From the NCBI GenBank assembly GCA_009774655.1, contig VSOD01000314.1, positions 1 to 5,127 of the forward strand: a DNA stretch of 5,127 bases, read 5' to 3'. The translations under genes and the position numbers were made by a program. The stretch is from Lachnospiraceae bacterium (lineage in GTDB: Bacteria; Bacillota_A; Clostridia; Lachnospirales; Lachnospiraceae). Below are positions 1 through 5,127 of this stretch, one piece after another; the first letter of the stretch is position 1; every line of letters starts with the position of its first letter. The notes under the pieces are model-generated. The model made no database searches and was not told where the DNA came from. It saw only the letters and a program-made list of their open reading frames with translations.

Positions 1-1434
1 CGCAGCCCCCGGGATACCGGAAACCGCATCCGCCCTTCCCATCACAACCGGAAGCCTGACCTGTCCTGGCACCGCATAGATCCTGTCCTCCTTGGCAAAA
101 GCAGTGATCAGGTTCTCAAACACTTCTGTACCCAGCTCCTCGACAAGGGCATTCAGCTCGGCAAGCATCCCTTTTTCCATATAGGCATCCACCGGCAGCC
201 CGTCCAGCAGCAGGACATCCGGGCCTTCCCCCGCCAGGATCTTCGTATTCAGCTTCCTGACTGCATCCTCTCTGGTAACGGCCTCTCCTTCGTCCATACC
301 GACTTCATATTCCACAAAAACATCCGGGTTCTGGATCTGATAAAAAGAGACTGCTGTGGACAGATCCACGTTTTTCTCCAGACTGTACACCTTAAGTATT
401 TCCTGCGGTACGGCCACCCTGTCGGGATCATACGTAAACTGGATCAGCTTTCCGTTATCTGACGCCGCCAGAAATTCTCCTGTTTCCAGAAATACCATCC
501 CCCGCGTCCCGTACTGCGGATTTCCCAGACGTGACAGCCTGCCGTCAATGATCTGTTCCATGCCGGCTCCGCCTATTACATGCCGGTGCAGACCCTTCCT
601 GCCCGCCAGATAGATCACGTCGTCTTCTCCCGGAAAAAGGCACATATTCTGCCAGCCGGCACCGTTGAACCCTCTGTCCGCATAATTGTCCTGCACAAAA
701 GCCGCCAGCGTTTCGTCCTCCACATAGGCTTCCTTTTCCATATCGTAAAGAAGCGGCGCCTTTAATTCATACCCGTCCAGGATCATCAGGCTGCCCTGAA
801 AACACACGGTCTGCGGATAGCCTTCTGCCGTCAGATACAGCCTGCTGCTGCCGTCCTCCTTCACCTCGTAGAGATTGCCACTTGTCGTTGAGACGAAATA
901 CCGGTCATCGCCCGAGATCCAGAACCGGTCGATGCTTTCCTCCGCTGCTGCCCCCGAAAGTGCAATCGGCACAACCGTATCGTCCGCCATCAGCAGCACG
1001 CACTTTACCGCCGTCTCCCCGCTCTCCACGCCGTCATCCTCCGCATAAACGATCCCCATATTCCCTTTGGAATCCATCTTCACATCCATGATATAGGCCC
1101 CGGCGGCCGTGGCCGTCTCCTTAAGCCACTGTCTGCTGTCCTGCTCCCAGACGGCGCCATTGTCCTTTGACACAAAAAGCTCCCCCTGCCTGCCGATGAG
1201 CACCAGCTGTCCGTCCGGCAGCTTATAGATGCCGCCGGCCTCCTCCAGCGGGTCCGGAAGATTCCTCTCCGTCTCCACATACCTTCCCATCGTCGCCTGC
1301 TGTCCCGTTCCTTCGCCGTCCTGCCCGCCGCTGCCTGCTGCCTCTTCCTGTCCGCCGCATCCTGCTGCCAGCGACATCATCATCATGATGACCGACAGTA
1401 AACATACCGTTTTCTTTCCTGCTCTTTTTCTCAT
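1..1434 (-). CDS. Large lipoprotein: beta-propeller-like region plus start of an extracellular solute-binding domain (3' end outside window)
   Basis: The frame is open from the ATG at 1434 to the window edge (478 codons, no stop), so the C-terminus is missing. Residues 1-25 form a lipoprotein signal peptide: basic MRKRAGKK, a hydrophobic stretch with four consecutive Met, then LAAGC with C26 as the predicted lipidated cysteine. A Gly/Glu/Gln-rich linker follows. Residues ~55-340 show short beta-strand repeats, including an Asp-box-like SKDNGAVW (S-x-D-x-G-x-x-W, 89-96) and blade-like stretches such as SGDDRYFVSTTSGNLYEV (174-191), suggesting a beta-propeller. Residues ~346-478 resemble family 1 solute-binding proteins: LNTKILAGEGPDVLLLDG at 395-412, then YMEKGMLAEL. 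The predicted product is tethered outside the membrane; the ligand is unknown and no permease or ATPase is visible. The start was chosen for GGAAAGG nine bases upstream and because it places the signal peptide at the N-terminus; ATG at 1443 or 1641 are in-frame alternatives. It lies just downstream of vanY with no terminator between, so it is probably co-transcribed. Confidence 0.82.
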   Translation of the reverse strand, partial: MRKRAGKKTVCLLSVIMMMMSLAAGCGGQEEAAGSGGQDGEGTGQQATMGRYVETERNLPDPLEEAGGIYKLPDGQLVLIGRQGELFVSKDNGAVWEQDSRQWLKETATAAGAYIMDVKMDSKGNMGIVYAEDDGVESGETAVKCVLLMADDTVVPIALSGAAAEESIDRFWISGDDRYFVSTTSGNLYEVKEDGSSRLYLTAEGYPQTVCFQGSLMILDGYELKAPLLYDMEKEAYVEDETLAAFVQDNYADRGFNGAGWQNMCLFPGEDDVIYLAGRKGLHRHVIGGAGMEQIIDGRLSRLGNPQYGTRGMVFLETGEFLAASDNGKLIQFTYDPDRVAVPQEILKVYSLEKNVDLSTAVSFYQIQNPDVFVEYEVGMDEGEAVTREDAVRKLNTKILAGEGPDVLLLDGLPVDAYMEKGMLAELNALVEELGTEVFENLITAFAKEDRIYAVPGQVRLPVVMGRADAVSGIPGAA

Positions 1435-1641
1435 TGCTTCCATCCTTTCCGCTGTTTCCATCTTTTTCTCTGACTCCAGTCTTTCCGCTGCTTCTGATCT
1501 CTCCGCTGCTTTCAATCTCTCTGCTGCTTTCATTCTCTCCGCTGCTTTCATTCTCTCCGCTGCTTTCATTCTCTCCGCTGCTTTCAATCTCTCTGCTGCT
1601 TTCATTCTCTCCGCTGATTCCACTCTTTCCGCTGACTGCAT
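1435..1641 (-). other. Possible in-frame 69-residue hexapeptide-repeat extension of the lipoprotein
   Basis: Reading from an ATG at 1641 on the minus strand, the frame stays open through the whole repeat tract and runs directly into the ATG at 1434. It would encode 69 extra residues, mostly hexapeptides: MKAAER four times, LKAAER twice, and variants VESAER, SEAAER, LESEKK, METAER and MEAMRK. The product would be strongly helical, highly charged and net positive. The ATG lies 19 bases after the vanY stop, a normal operon spacing, and is preceded by AGGA at about 10 bases and by GGGGG at 2 bases. Against translation from here, it would put ~70 residues ahead of a lipoprotein signal peptide, which is unusual for export. 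The tract may instead be an untranslated leader, or both starts may be used. Confidence 0.4.
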
Positions 1642-1642
1642 A
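1445..1642 (-). repeat. 11-copy 18-bp tandem repeat between vanY and the lipoprotein gene
   Basis: Exactly eleven consecutive 18-base units (198 bases) tile this stretch without gaps. The minus-strand consensus is AATGAAAGCAGCGGAGAG. The central six units (1499-1606) are near-identical, differing only at A/T in position 2 and G/A in position 13. The flanking units (1607-1642 and 1445-1498) are increasingly degenerate, and a twelfth decayed copy is visible at 1427-1444, overlapping the lipoprotein start. The unit length is a multiple of three, so copy-number change would not shift the reading frame. There are no unique spacers, so it is not a CRISPR array. The plus-strand reading (LSAAFI repeats) is a shadow. 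Confidence 0.95.
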
Positions 1643-1660
1643 ACCCCCGTGTCCTGCCTG

Positions 1661-2566
1661 TTACAGGTTCCTGTTCTCCATGTTTTCCACATATTCCTCC
1701 AGACAAATGCCCTGTTCATAAATCTCGGCAGCCGCCTCAACACCGACATAGCGATAATGCCATACTTCCTCCGCCACGCCGGTAAGCTCTGTTTTATGCC
1801 CCGGATAGCGGAAAATAAAGCCGTACCTGTAACTGTTTTCCTGCAGCCACAGATAAACATCATAGGTGGCGCCGTTGATATCCACCGCAAAACCAAGCTG
1901 GTGCTCACTGAATCCCGGCATCGCCACCCATTGCTGCGCCAGCTCCTCCGCCTCGTCATCCGGGTAGCCCTGCCTGCGGTACTCCGCAATCTTGTCGTCA
2001 TAGAGCTGTTGCTGCTTCTCAGCCGTCCGATACCCGGAGACGACACGGGGCAGCTGCCCCCAGTTGGCCTCTCTCGCATCCTCCAGCATTGTCATCAAAG
2101 GCTCATAGATGCGCCTGTCCACCTGCTCGCCGCCGTCCACTTCCACCAGATCGACTTCGCAGCTCTCCGGCACCGGATGCCAGTTGTTCACCAGAAGCAG
2201 ATTCCACTGCCCGTCAAAACACTCCTCCTGCATGGCCGCACCACCCGCAGTCTCGTCCGCGCTGCCCTCCGGCCCGTTTTCATACGGTGGATTGTCGTCC
2301 TGTACGGCATCGCCCTGCCCGTCGTGATATACCGCATTCTCCCAGGTCCCCGCCACCGGGCCGCCCTCTGTGTCCGCGGCAAAAATCTCCGGGAGCAGTT
2401 CCCGTCCCGTGCTCTTTTGCCAGGAACAGCCGACCAGAAAGCCTCCCAGAAAATCCGCTGCCATGATACAGAGAAACAGCGCCGTTACAACGGCCCATGC
2501 GCGCCTTCTCTGCCGCCTTCTCCTGCGCTTCCTTACCTCCCGCACCGTTCCGCTTCTTTCACCCAT
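1661..2566 (-). CDS. vanY: VanY-type zinc D,D-carboxypeptidase (peptidase family M15B)
   Basis: The protein has 301 residues and is predicted to cleave the terminal D-Ala from D-Ala-D-Ala-ending peptidoglycan precursors outside the membrane. Residues 12-22 are an Arg-rich cytoplasmic patch and ~23-46 a hydrophobic segment. That segment ends in LVGC (44-47), so the protein could be a type II membrane protein or a lipoprotein anchored at C47. Residues ~65-115 are an acidic, Gly-rich linker. The catalytic domain begins near WNLLLVNN (121-128), followed by SGYRTAEKQQQLY (177-189), the SxHxxGxAxD motif as SEHQLGFAVD (220-229; Zn ligands H222 and D229) and EVWHYRY (267-273; catalytic E267, Zn ligand H270). 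All M15B metal and catalytic residues are therefore present. The start is ATG 2566 with AAAGGAG nine bases upstream; an in-frame TTG at 2596 has no good site. It follows vanS after a 134-base gap with regulatory-looking sequence, and no VanX, VanXY or ligase gene is nearby. It should act as an accessory resistance or wall-remodelling enzyme. Confidence 0.93.
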   Translation of the reverse strand: MGERSGTVREVRKRRRRRQRRRAWAVVTALFLCIMAADFLGGFLVGCSWQKSTGRELLPEIFAADTEGGPVAGTWENAVYHDGQGDAVQDDNPPYENGPEGSADETAGGAAMQEECFDGQWNLLLVNNWHPVPESCEVDLVEVDGGEQVDRRIYEPLMTMLEDAREANWGQLPRVVSGYRTAEKQQQLYDDKIAEYRRQGYPDDEAEELAQQWVAMPGFSEHQLGFAVDINGATYDVYLWLQENSYRYGFIFRYPGHKTELTGVAEEVWHYRYVGVEAAAEIYEQGICLEEYVENMENRNL

Positions 2567-2575
2567 GCTCAAAAA

Positions 2576-2582
2576 CTCCTTT
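2576..2582 (-). promoter_or_regulatory. Ribosome binding site of vanY
   Basis: AAAGGAG on the minus strand, nine bases before the ATG at 2566. It is a near-perfect Shine-Dalgarno sequence and decides this start over the upstream in-frame TTG at 2596. Confidence 0.85.
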
Positions 2583-2597
2583 CTCCGGCAAAACAAA

Positions 2598-2638
2598 TAT
2601 GCCTCTGTACAGTAACCATTGTACTGAACAGAGGCATA
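2598..2638 (-). promoter_or_regulatory. 41-base imperfect palindrome in the vanY leader (operator, attenuator or weak terminator)
   Basis: The arms 2598-2608 (TATGCCTCTGT) and 2628-2638 (ACAGAGGCATA) are perfect 11-base inverted repeats. After one mismatch (A2609/A2627), five more pairs follow (2610-2614 with 2622-2626), leaving a 7-base loop at 2615-2621. In vanY-sense RNA the hairpin is followed by UUUGUUUU at about 2597-2589, a modest U-rich tract. It could terminate vanRS transcripts or attenuate vanY. It also overlaps a TACAAT -10 candidate (2623-2618), so a protein-binding operator is equally possible. The structure is certain; its role is inferred. Confidence 0.7.
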
Positions 2639-2682
2639 GAGAACTTTAACAGGAAATTGTTTAAACTTTAAGAAAATATTAA
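2639..2682 (-). promoter_or_regulatory. Candidate VanR operator and promoter for vanY: direct repeats phased at 11 bases
   Basis: On the minus strand, TTAATATTTTC (from 2682) and TTAAAGTTTAA (from 2671) are adjacent 11-base direct repeats. TTAAAGTT recurs exactly 22 bases further on (from 2649), and the intervening 11-mer ACAATTTCCTG (from 2660) is a weak match. Tandem half-sites at 11-base spacing are the usual binding mode of PhoB/OmpR-family regulators, the family to which VanR belongs. The last repeat ends 15 bases before a TACAAT -10 candidate (2623-2618), with no good -35 box, which would suit an activator-dependent promoter. This is inferred from spacing; it is not a match to a known VanR site that I can recall. 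Confidence 0.4.
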
Positions 2683-2700
2683 CAGGATCTGATGATTTCT

Positions 2701-3828
2701 TTAACCCTGCAGCGGCAGCCGGACAACAAACGTAACGGTATCCTTCCCGCTCATGGCCCGGATCTCCCCGCCGTGAAGCGAAAGGATCTCCTTCGCGATC
2801 GCAAGCCCAAGACCTGTCCCGCCCGTATCCGACATGCGGGCGGTATCCAGCCGATAGAATTTATCAAACAGCAGCGGCAGCTTTTCCGGCGGGATCGTTT
2901 TTCCCTGATTCTGAAAAGAGAGCAGGATATCCGTGTCCGTCTTTTCGGCAAAAATGCGTATCCCGGTATGCGGATAACTGTAGGCCGCCGCATTTTTCAA
3001 GATATTGGCAAATACCCGGGCTATCTTATCCGGATCGGCCCGGACTGCCAGATCCTCATCCACCTCCAATGCCACAAAATTGCCGTGCGCTTCCAGCACG
3101 GGCGTGACCTCATCACAAAGCTGCACCAGCATATAGTAAAGATCGATCCGCTCCCTGGAGAGCCGGATCTGTCCCGTATTCAGACGCGTGATCTCAAAAA
3201 ACTCATTTATCATCTCTTCCAGGCGGTTCGCCTTTTCCAGCGTTATATGCACATGCTTCGCCCTCTGCGCTGCCGGCATATCCGGATCTTCTTCCAGCAG
3301 ATTCAGATAACCGATCACTGATGTCAAAGGCGTGCGGATATCATGCGCCAGATACATGACAAGCTCATCCTTGCGCTGCTCCGCCATGGCACGTTCCGCC
3401 TTCTGCTCCTCCAGCTCCTGCTTCACCGCGTTTAACTTCCGCTCAAACGGCAGCATCTCCGGTGACAGACAGATCTGTCCCTGACCCTCCTGCAGCAGTG
3501 CGTCTATCCCCTGGTCGATCTGTGTAAAATAGCGGGTCATCCACCGGAACAGATGCCAGAGCATCAAAACAAATACAAGGATGATCGCCGCCGCAAAGAA
3601 GATCTCTTTATATTCCCGGAAACAGCTGTGGTAGATGTAAAAAGCCTGCTCATGCCCAATCTTCATAAAATATTCCAGAGCCTTCACAATCCAGTCTCCA
3701 AACCGCCGCCTCCACAGAAACAAATACAGGATGATCACAACAAAGACCGAGCCGAAGATATTAAGACAAAACCGCCGCATGATCTTTCTCTGAAATGCCG
3801 TATATTCTTCCCTTTTATGATTCTTCAA
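2701..3828 (-). CDS. vanS: VanS-type membrane sensor histidine kinase
   Basis: The protein has 375 residues. It is the sensor of a VanRS two-component system, predicted to autophosphorylate on a histidine in response to a cell-envelope signal and to pass phosphate to VanR. Two membrane segments are visible (about 21-39 and 76-95), with a short loop of ~36 residues between them. A charged, probably coiled-coil linker at ~132-152 follows. The H-box is LAHDIRTPLTSVIGYL with phospho-acceptor H162, the N-box NILKNAAAYS includes N279, the F-box is LFDKFYRLD (320-328), and the G2 box is GGTGLGLAIAKEI (336-348). The G1 position reads SFQNQGKTIP, with Asn where many kinases have Asp, which also occurs in known VanS proteins. 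The start shown is TTG and overlaps the vanR stop by 14 bases; GGGGAG lies 12 bases upstream. An ATG at 3780 would shorten it by 16 residues with a poorer binding site. The overlap with vanR implies translational coupling. Confidence 0.92.
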   Translation of the reverse strand: MKNHKREEYTAFQRKIMRRFCLNIFGSVFVVIILYLFLWRRRFGDWIVKALEYFMKIGHEQAFYIYHSCFREYKEIFFAAAIILVFVLMLWHLFRWMTRYFTQIDQGIDALLQEGQGQICLSPEMLPFERKLNAVKQELEEQKAERAMAEQRKDELVMYLAHDIRTPLTSVIGYLNLLEEDPDMPAAQRAKHVHITLEKANRLEEMINEFFEITRLNTGQIRLSRERIDLYYMLVQLCDEVTPVLEAHGNFVALEVDEDLAVRADPDKIARVFANILKNAAAYSYPHTGIRIFAEKTDTDILLSFQNQGKTIPPEKLPLLFDKFYRLDTARMSDTGGTGLGLAIAKEILSLHGGEIRAMSGKDTVTFVVRLPLQG

Positions 3829-4519
3829 TTTTGTATCCGACTCCCCATATCGTCTTAATATATTTTGGCTTATTCAATGTATCGTTTAATTTCTCCCGCA
3901 GGTGTCTTATATGAACCGGAATCGTATTGTTCGACTTGCTGTAATACTCATCCTGCCATACCGCATGGAACAGTTCCTCCGCGCCGATCACGCGTCCCCT
4001 GTTTTCCAGAAGGATACGCAGGATGGCAAATTCGGTGGGCGTCAGCACAAGCGCCTTCCCGTTCAGGGTGCCCTCATGTGTTTTCCCATTCAGCACAAGC
4101 CCCAGATGGCTTAGCAGCTCCTGCTCCCCCTCTCCTGTATGGGAAGGATTGTATTTCTTGTACCGCCGCAGCTGGGATTTGATCCTTGCAACCAGCTCCA
4201 GCGGCAAAAAGGGCTTGGTGACATAATCGTCCGCCCCCAGCATCAGCCCTGTGATCTTATCCGTCTCCCCATCCCTGGCTGTCAGCATGATGACCGGATA
4301 CGTATAGCGCTCCCTGATCTTCCGGCACAGAGTCAACCCGTCAATCTCCGGCATCATAATGTCCAGAACAGCCAGGTCAAACTCTGTTGTCTGAATACAG
4401 TCCAGCGCTTCCTTCGCGGAATAAAATTTGGATACGCTATAATTTTCACTTTGCAGATAGGTCTCGATCAGATCCGCGATCTCGACCTCATCATCAACGA
4501 TCAGTATTCTATCGGACAT
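3815..4519 (-). CDS. vanR: VanR-type response regulator (OmpR/PhoB family), VanG-like
   Basis: The protein has 234 residues, the usual VanR length. It is a DNA-binding transcription factor activated by phosphorylation from VanS. The receiver domain (1-~118) has acidic pocket D9/D10, phospho-acceptor D53 in LAVLDIMMPEIDG, T80 in IMLTARDGE and K102 in TKPF. The winged-helix domain (~135-232) carries LTPTEFAILRILLENRG (159-175), the recognition-helix region SNNTIPVHIRHLREKLND (196-213) and the hairpin IKTIWGVGYKIE. From memory the sequence closely resembles VanR of the vanG class, especially the N-terminus ILIVDDEVEIADLIETYL and the C-terminal third. The start is ATG 4519 with AAAGGAG 11 bases upstream; an in-frame TTG at 4552 is rejected because it would add residues before the receiver domain and lacks a good site. 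It is first in a vanR-vanS-vanY order. The probable target is the 11-base-phased repeat array in front of vanY. Confidence 0.95.
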   Translation of the reverse strand: MSDRILIVDDEVEIADLIETYLQSENYSVSKFYSAKEALDCIQTTEFDLAVLDIMMPEIDGLTLCRKIRERYTYPVIMLTARDGETDKITGLMLGADDYVTKPFLPLELVARIKSQLRRYKKYNPSHTGEGEQELLSHLGLVLNGKTHEGTLNGKALVLTPTEFAILRILLENRGRVIGAEELFHAVWQDEYYSKSNNTIPVHIRHLREKLNDTLNKPKYIKTIWGVGYKIEES

Positions 4520-4530
4520 CTGGCAACAAG

Positions 4531-4537
4531 CTCCTTT
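4531..4537 (-). promoter_or_regulatory. Ribosome binding site of vanR
   Basis: AAAGGAG on the minus strand, 11 bases before the ATG at 4519. The spacing is slightly long, but it is the only strong site here and fixes the start after the in-frame TTG at 4552. Confidence 0.75.
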
Positions 4538-4570
4538 ATTTAAATACAGCAAAATATATTTATCTATCTT

Positions 4571-4598
4571 ATCATATCGGGTGGCGATTTACCATCCA
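4571..4598 (-). promoter_or_regulatory. Weak sigma-70-type promoter candidate for vanRS
   Basis: On the minus strand, TATGAT (4576-4571, five of six to TATAAT) lies 16 bases after TGGATG (4598-4593, three of six to TTGACA). Transcription would begin near 4564, giving a leader of roughly 45 bases before the vanR ATG. The -35 match is poor and no TTAAAGTT-like elements occur here, so autoregulation by VanR is not evident from sequence. Confidence 0.3.
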
Positions 4599-4627
4599 TT
4601 TCTGCGCCGATCAGGCAAGAACCCGGA

Positions 4628-4664
4628 CCGAAAGCTTCGGCCCCGGCCTCTCCAGCGCCGGGAC
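4628..4664 (-). other. Two adjacent GC-rich hairpins downstream of the DUF4340-like gene
   Basis: Arms 4640-4647 and 4657-4664 form an 8-base stem (one G-U in the minus-sense RNA) with a 9-base loop. Arms 4628-4632 and 4636-4640 (CCGAA/TTCGG) form a second small stem with a 3-base loop, sharing base 4640. They lie about 60 bases after the stop of the upstream gene. No U-tract follows on the minus strand, so they do not make a standard intrinsic terminator. They may protect the 3' end, aid a factor-dependent stop, or be incidental to local GC richness. Confidence 0.4.
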
Positions 4665-4722
4665 GATCATTACACAGCACCTCGGCCTGCATCCTGCCTG
4701 TCGTACTTCGGTATGCCTGGAT

Positions 4723-5127
4723 TCAGCTTTCGGACTCCTGCTCCTCCAGCACAATGTTCTGCACTGCCTCTATGAGATCTACCACTTTGGCCCGCTCCAC
4801 AAAAGCGGTAGCCTTACCGTCTACCACAGCAATACAGCGATCGCCGTCATGACGGTACAGCCGGATGCTGACTTCCGGATCATTTTCATTGTCCAGATAG
4901 ATGGTCAGGCTGATCTCCTCTTTCTGCATGGGCTGCTCCCCGGTAAAGGATACTGCCGTCAGCCCCCTGACAGCGCTTCTGAGTCCTGCCATTTCCAGTT
5001 CTTCCTCCTTATAATACCAGGTTCTTTCCTCACCCTCCATTTCAGAGGTGGAGCGGTCTCGGAAACTCTTTAAAGCCCATATTTCCGCTCTTTTTCTGTT
5101 CCTCTCTTTTATTTCATCCTCCATATT
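4723..5127 (-). CDS. C-terminal part of a probable DUF4340-type protein (5' end outside window)
   Basis: The frame is open from the window edge to a TGA at 4723, giving 134 residues; an ATG at 5124 is in frame but has no visible upstream sequence to judge it. The N-terminal part visible is highly charged (KERNRKRAE), followed by EEERTWYY-like sequence and then a compact alpha/beta region: SLTIYLDNENDPEVSIRLYR, DGDRCIAVVDGKATAFV and a final helix VVDLIEAVQNIVL. From memory this style of ending (a strand pair carrying 'DGK..AFV', then 'VVDLIEAV..IVL') resembles the C-terminus of DUF4340 proteins, which in Clostridia often follow ABC-2/GldG-type transporter genes. No signal peptide or transmembrane segment is present in the visible part, so localisation cannot be read. 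It is probably the last gene of a separate upstream operon. The family call is tentative; the coding call is firm. Confidence 0.7.
   Translation of the reverse strand, partial: NMEDEIKERNRKRAEIWALKSFRDRSTSEMEGEERTWYYKEEELEMAGLRSAVRGLTAVSFTGEQPMQKEEISLTIYLDNENDPEVSIRLYRHDGDRCIAVVDGKATAFVERAKVVDLIEAVQNIVLEEQESES

Noticed and set aside
1445..1642. Repeat tract as a CRISPR array
   Set aside because: Units are only 18 bases and directly abutting, with no unique spacers and no cas genes nearby.
1229..2671. 480-codon open frame on the plus strand
   Set aside because: It lies antisense to vanY, the repeat and the lipoprotein start, has low-complexity composition with LSAAFI repeats from the tandem array, and has no recognisable domain or good ribosome binding site. 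vanY on the opposite strand has all its catalytic motifs.
2899..2916. Missing Asp in the VanS G1 box (QNQG instead of DxG) as a sign of a dead kinase
   Set aside because: Asn at this position is also found in functional VanS proteins as I recall them, and all other catalytic boxes are intact.
2692..3321. 209-codon open frame on the plus strand
   Set aside because: It is the antisense shadow of the vanS kinase domain, whose H, N, F and G2 boxes are intact on the minus strand.
4520..4552. vanR start at the in-frame TTG 4552
   Set aside because: It lies upstream of the AAAGGAG site and would add 11 residues not seen in VanR proteins. ATG 4519 fits the family start and the ribosome binding site.
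4628..4664. Rho-independent terminator after the DUF4340-like gene
   Set aside because: The stems are real, but no U-tract follows on the minus or plus strand, so only a hairpin pair is reported.
4387..5073. 228-codon open frame on the plus strand
   Set aside because: It spans the start of vanR, the intergenic gap and the DUF4340-like tail in antisense, with no recognisable protein features.

Overview
The window reads almost entirely on the minus strand. It looks like a chromosomal segment from a moderately GC-rich Clostridia member, most likely Lachnospiraceae. This is inferred from strong AAAGGAG ribosome binding sites, VanG-like VanR/VanS sequences, a large lipoprotein of the solute-binding type typical of that family, and a DUF4340-like tail. 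No taxonomic marker gene is present, so the assignment is by protein style only.

Layout in the direction of transcription (high to low coordinates): (1) 5127-4723, the C-terminal 134 residues of a protein that enters from outside the window, probably a DUF4340-type component of an ABC-2/gliding-type export system. (2) A 203-base gap with two adjacent GC-rich hairpins and a weak promoter candidate. (3) vanR (4519-3815), an OmpR/PhoB-family response regulator. (4) vanS (3828-2701), its membrane sensor kinase, starting at TTG and overlapping vanR by 14 bases. (5) A 134-base AT-rich gap with TTAAAGTT-like elements phased at 11 bases (candidate VanR operator) and a 41-base imperfect palindrome. 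(6) vanY (2566-1661), a membrane-anchored or lipidated zinc D,D-carboxypeptidase. (7) A striking 11-copy, 18-base tandem repeat (1642-1445). (8) A large lipoprotein (1434-1, running out of the window) with a beta-propeller-like N-terminal part and the beginning of an extracellular solute-binding domain.

The likely logic is that VanS senses a cell-envelope signal and phosphorylates VanR, and VanR switches on vanY and possibly the downstream lipoprotein. VanY removes the terminal D-Ala from peptidoglycan precursors. No D-Ala-D-Ser/D-Lac ligase, VanX/VanXY or VanT is present, so this is a vanRSY-type module rather than a complete glycopeptide-resistance cluster. The most unusual element is the 18-base repeat. 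It is open in the same frame as the lipoprotein, begins only 19 bases after the vanY stop, and would add 69 residues of (M/L)KAAER hexapeptides in front of a normal lipoprotein signal peptide if translated.
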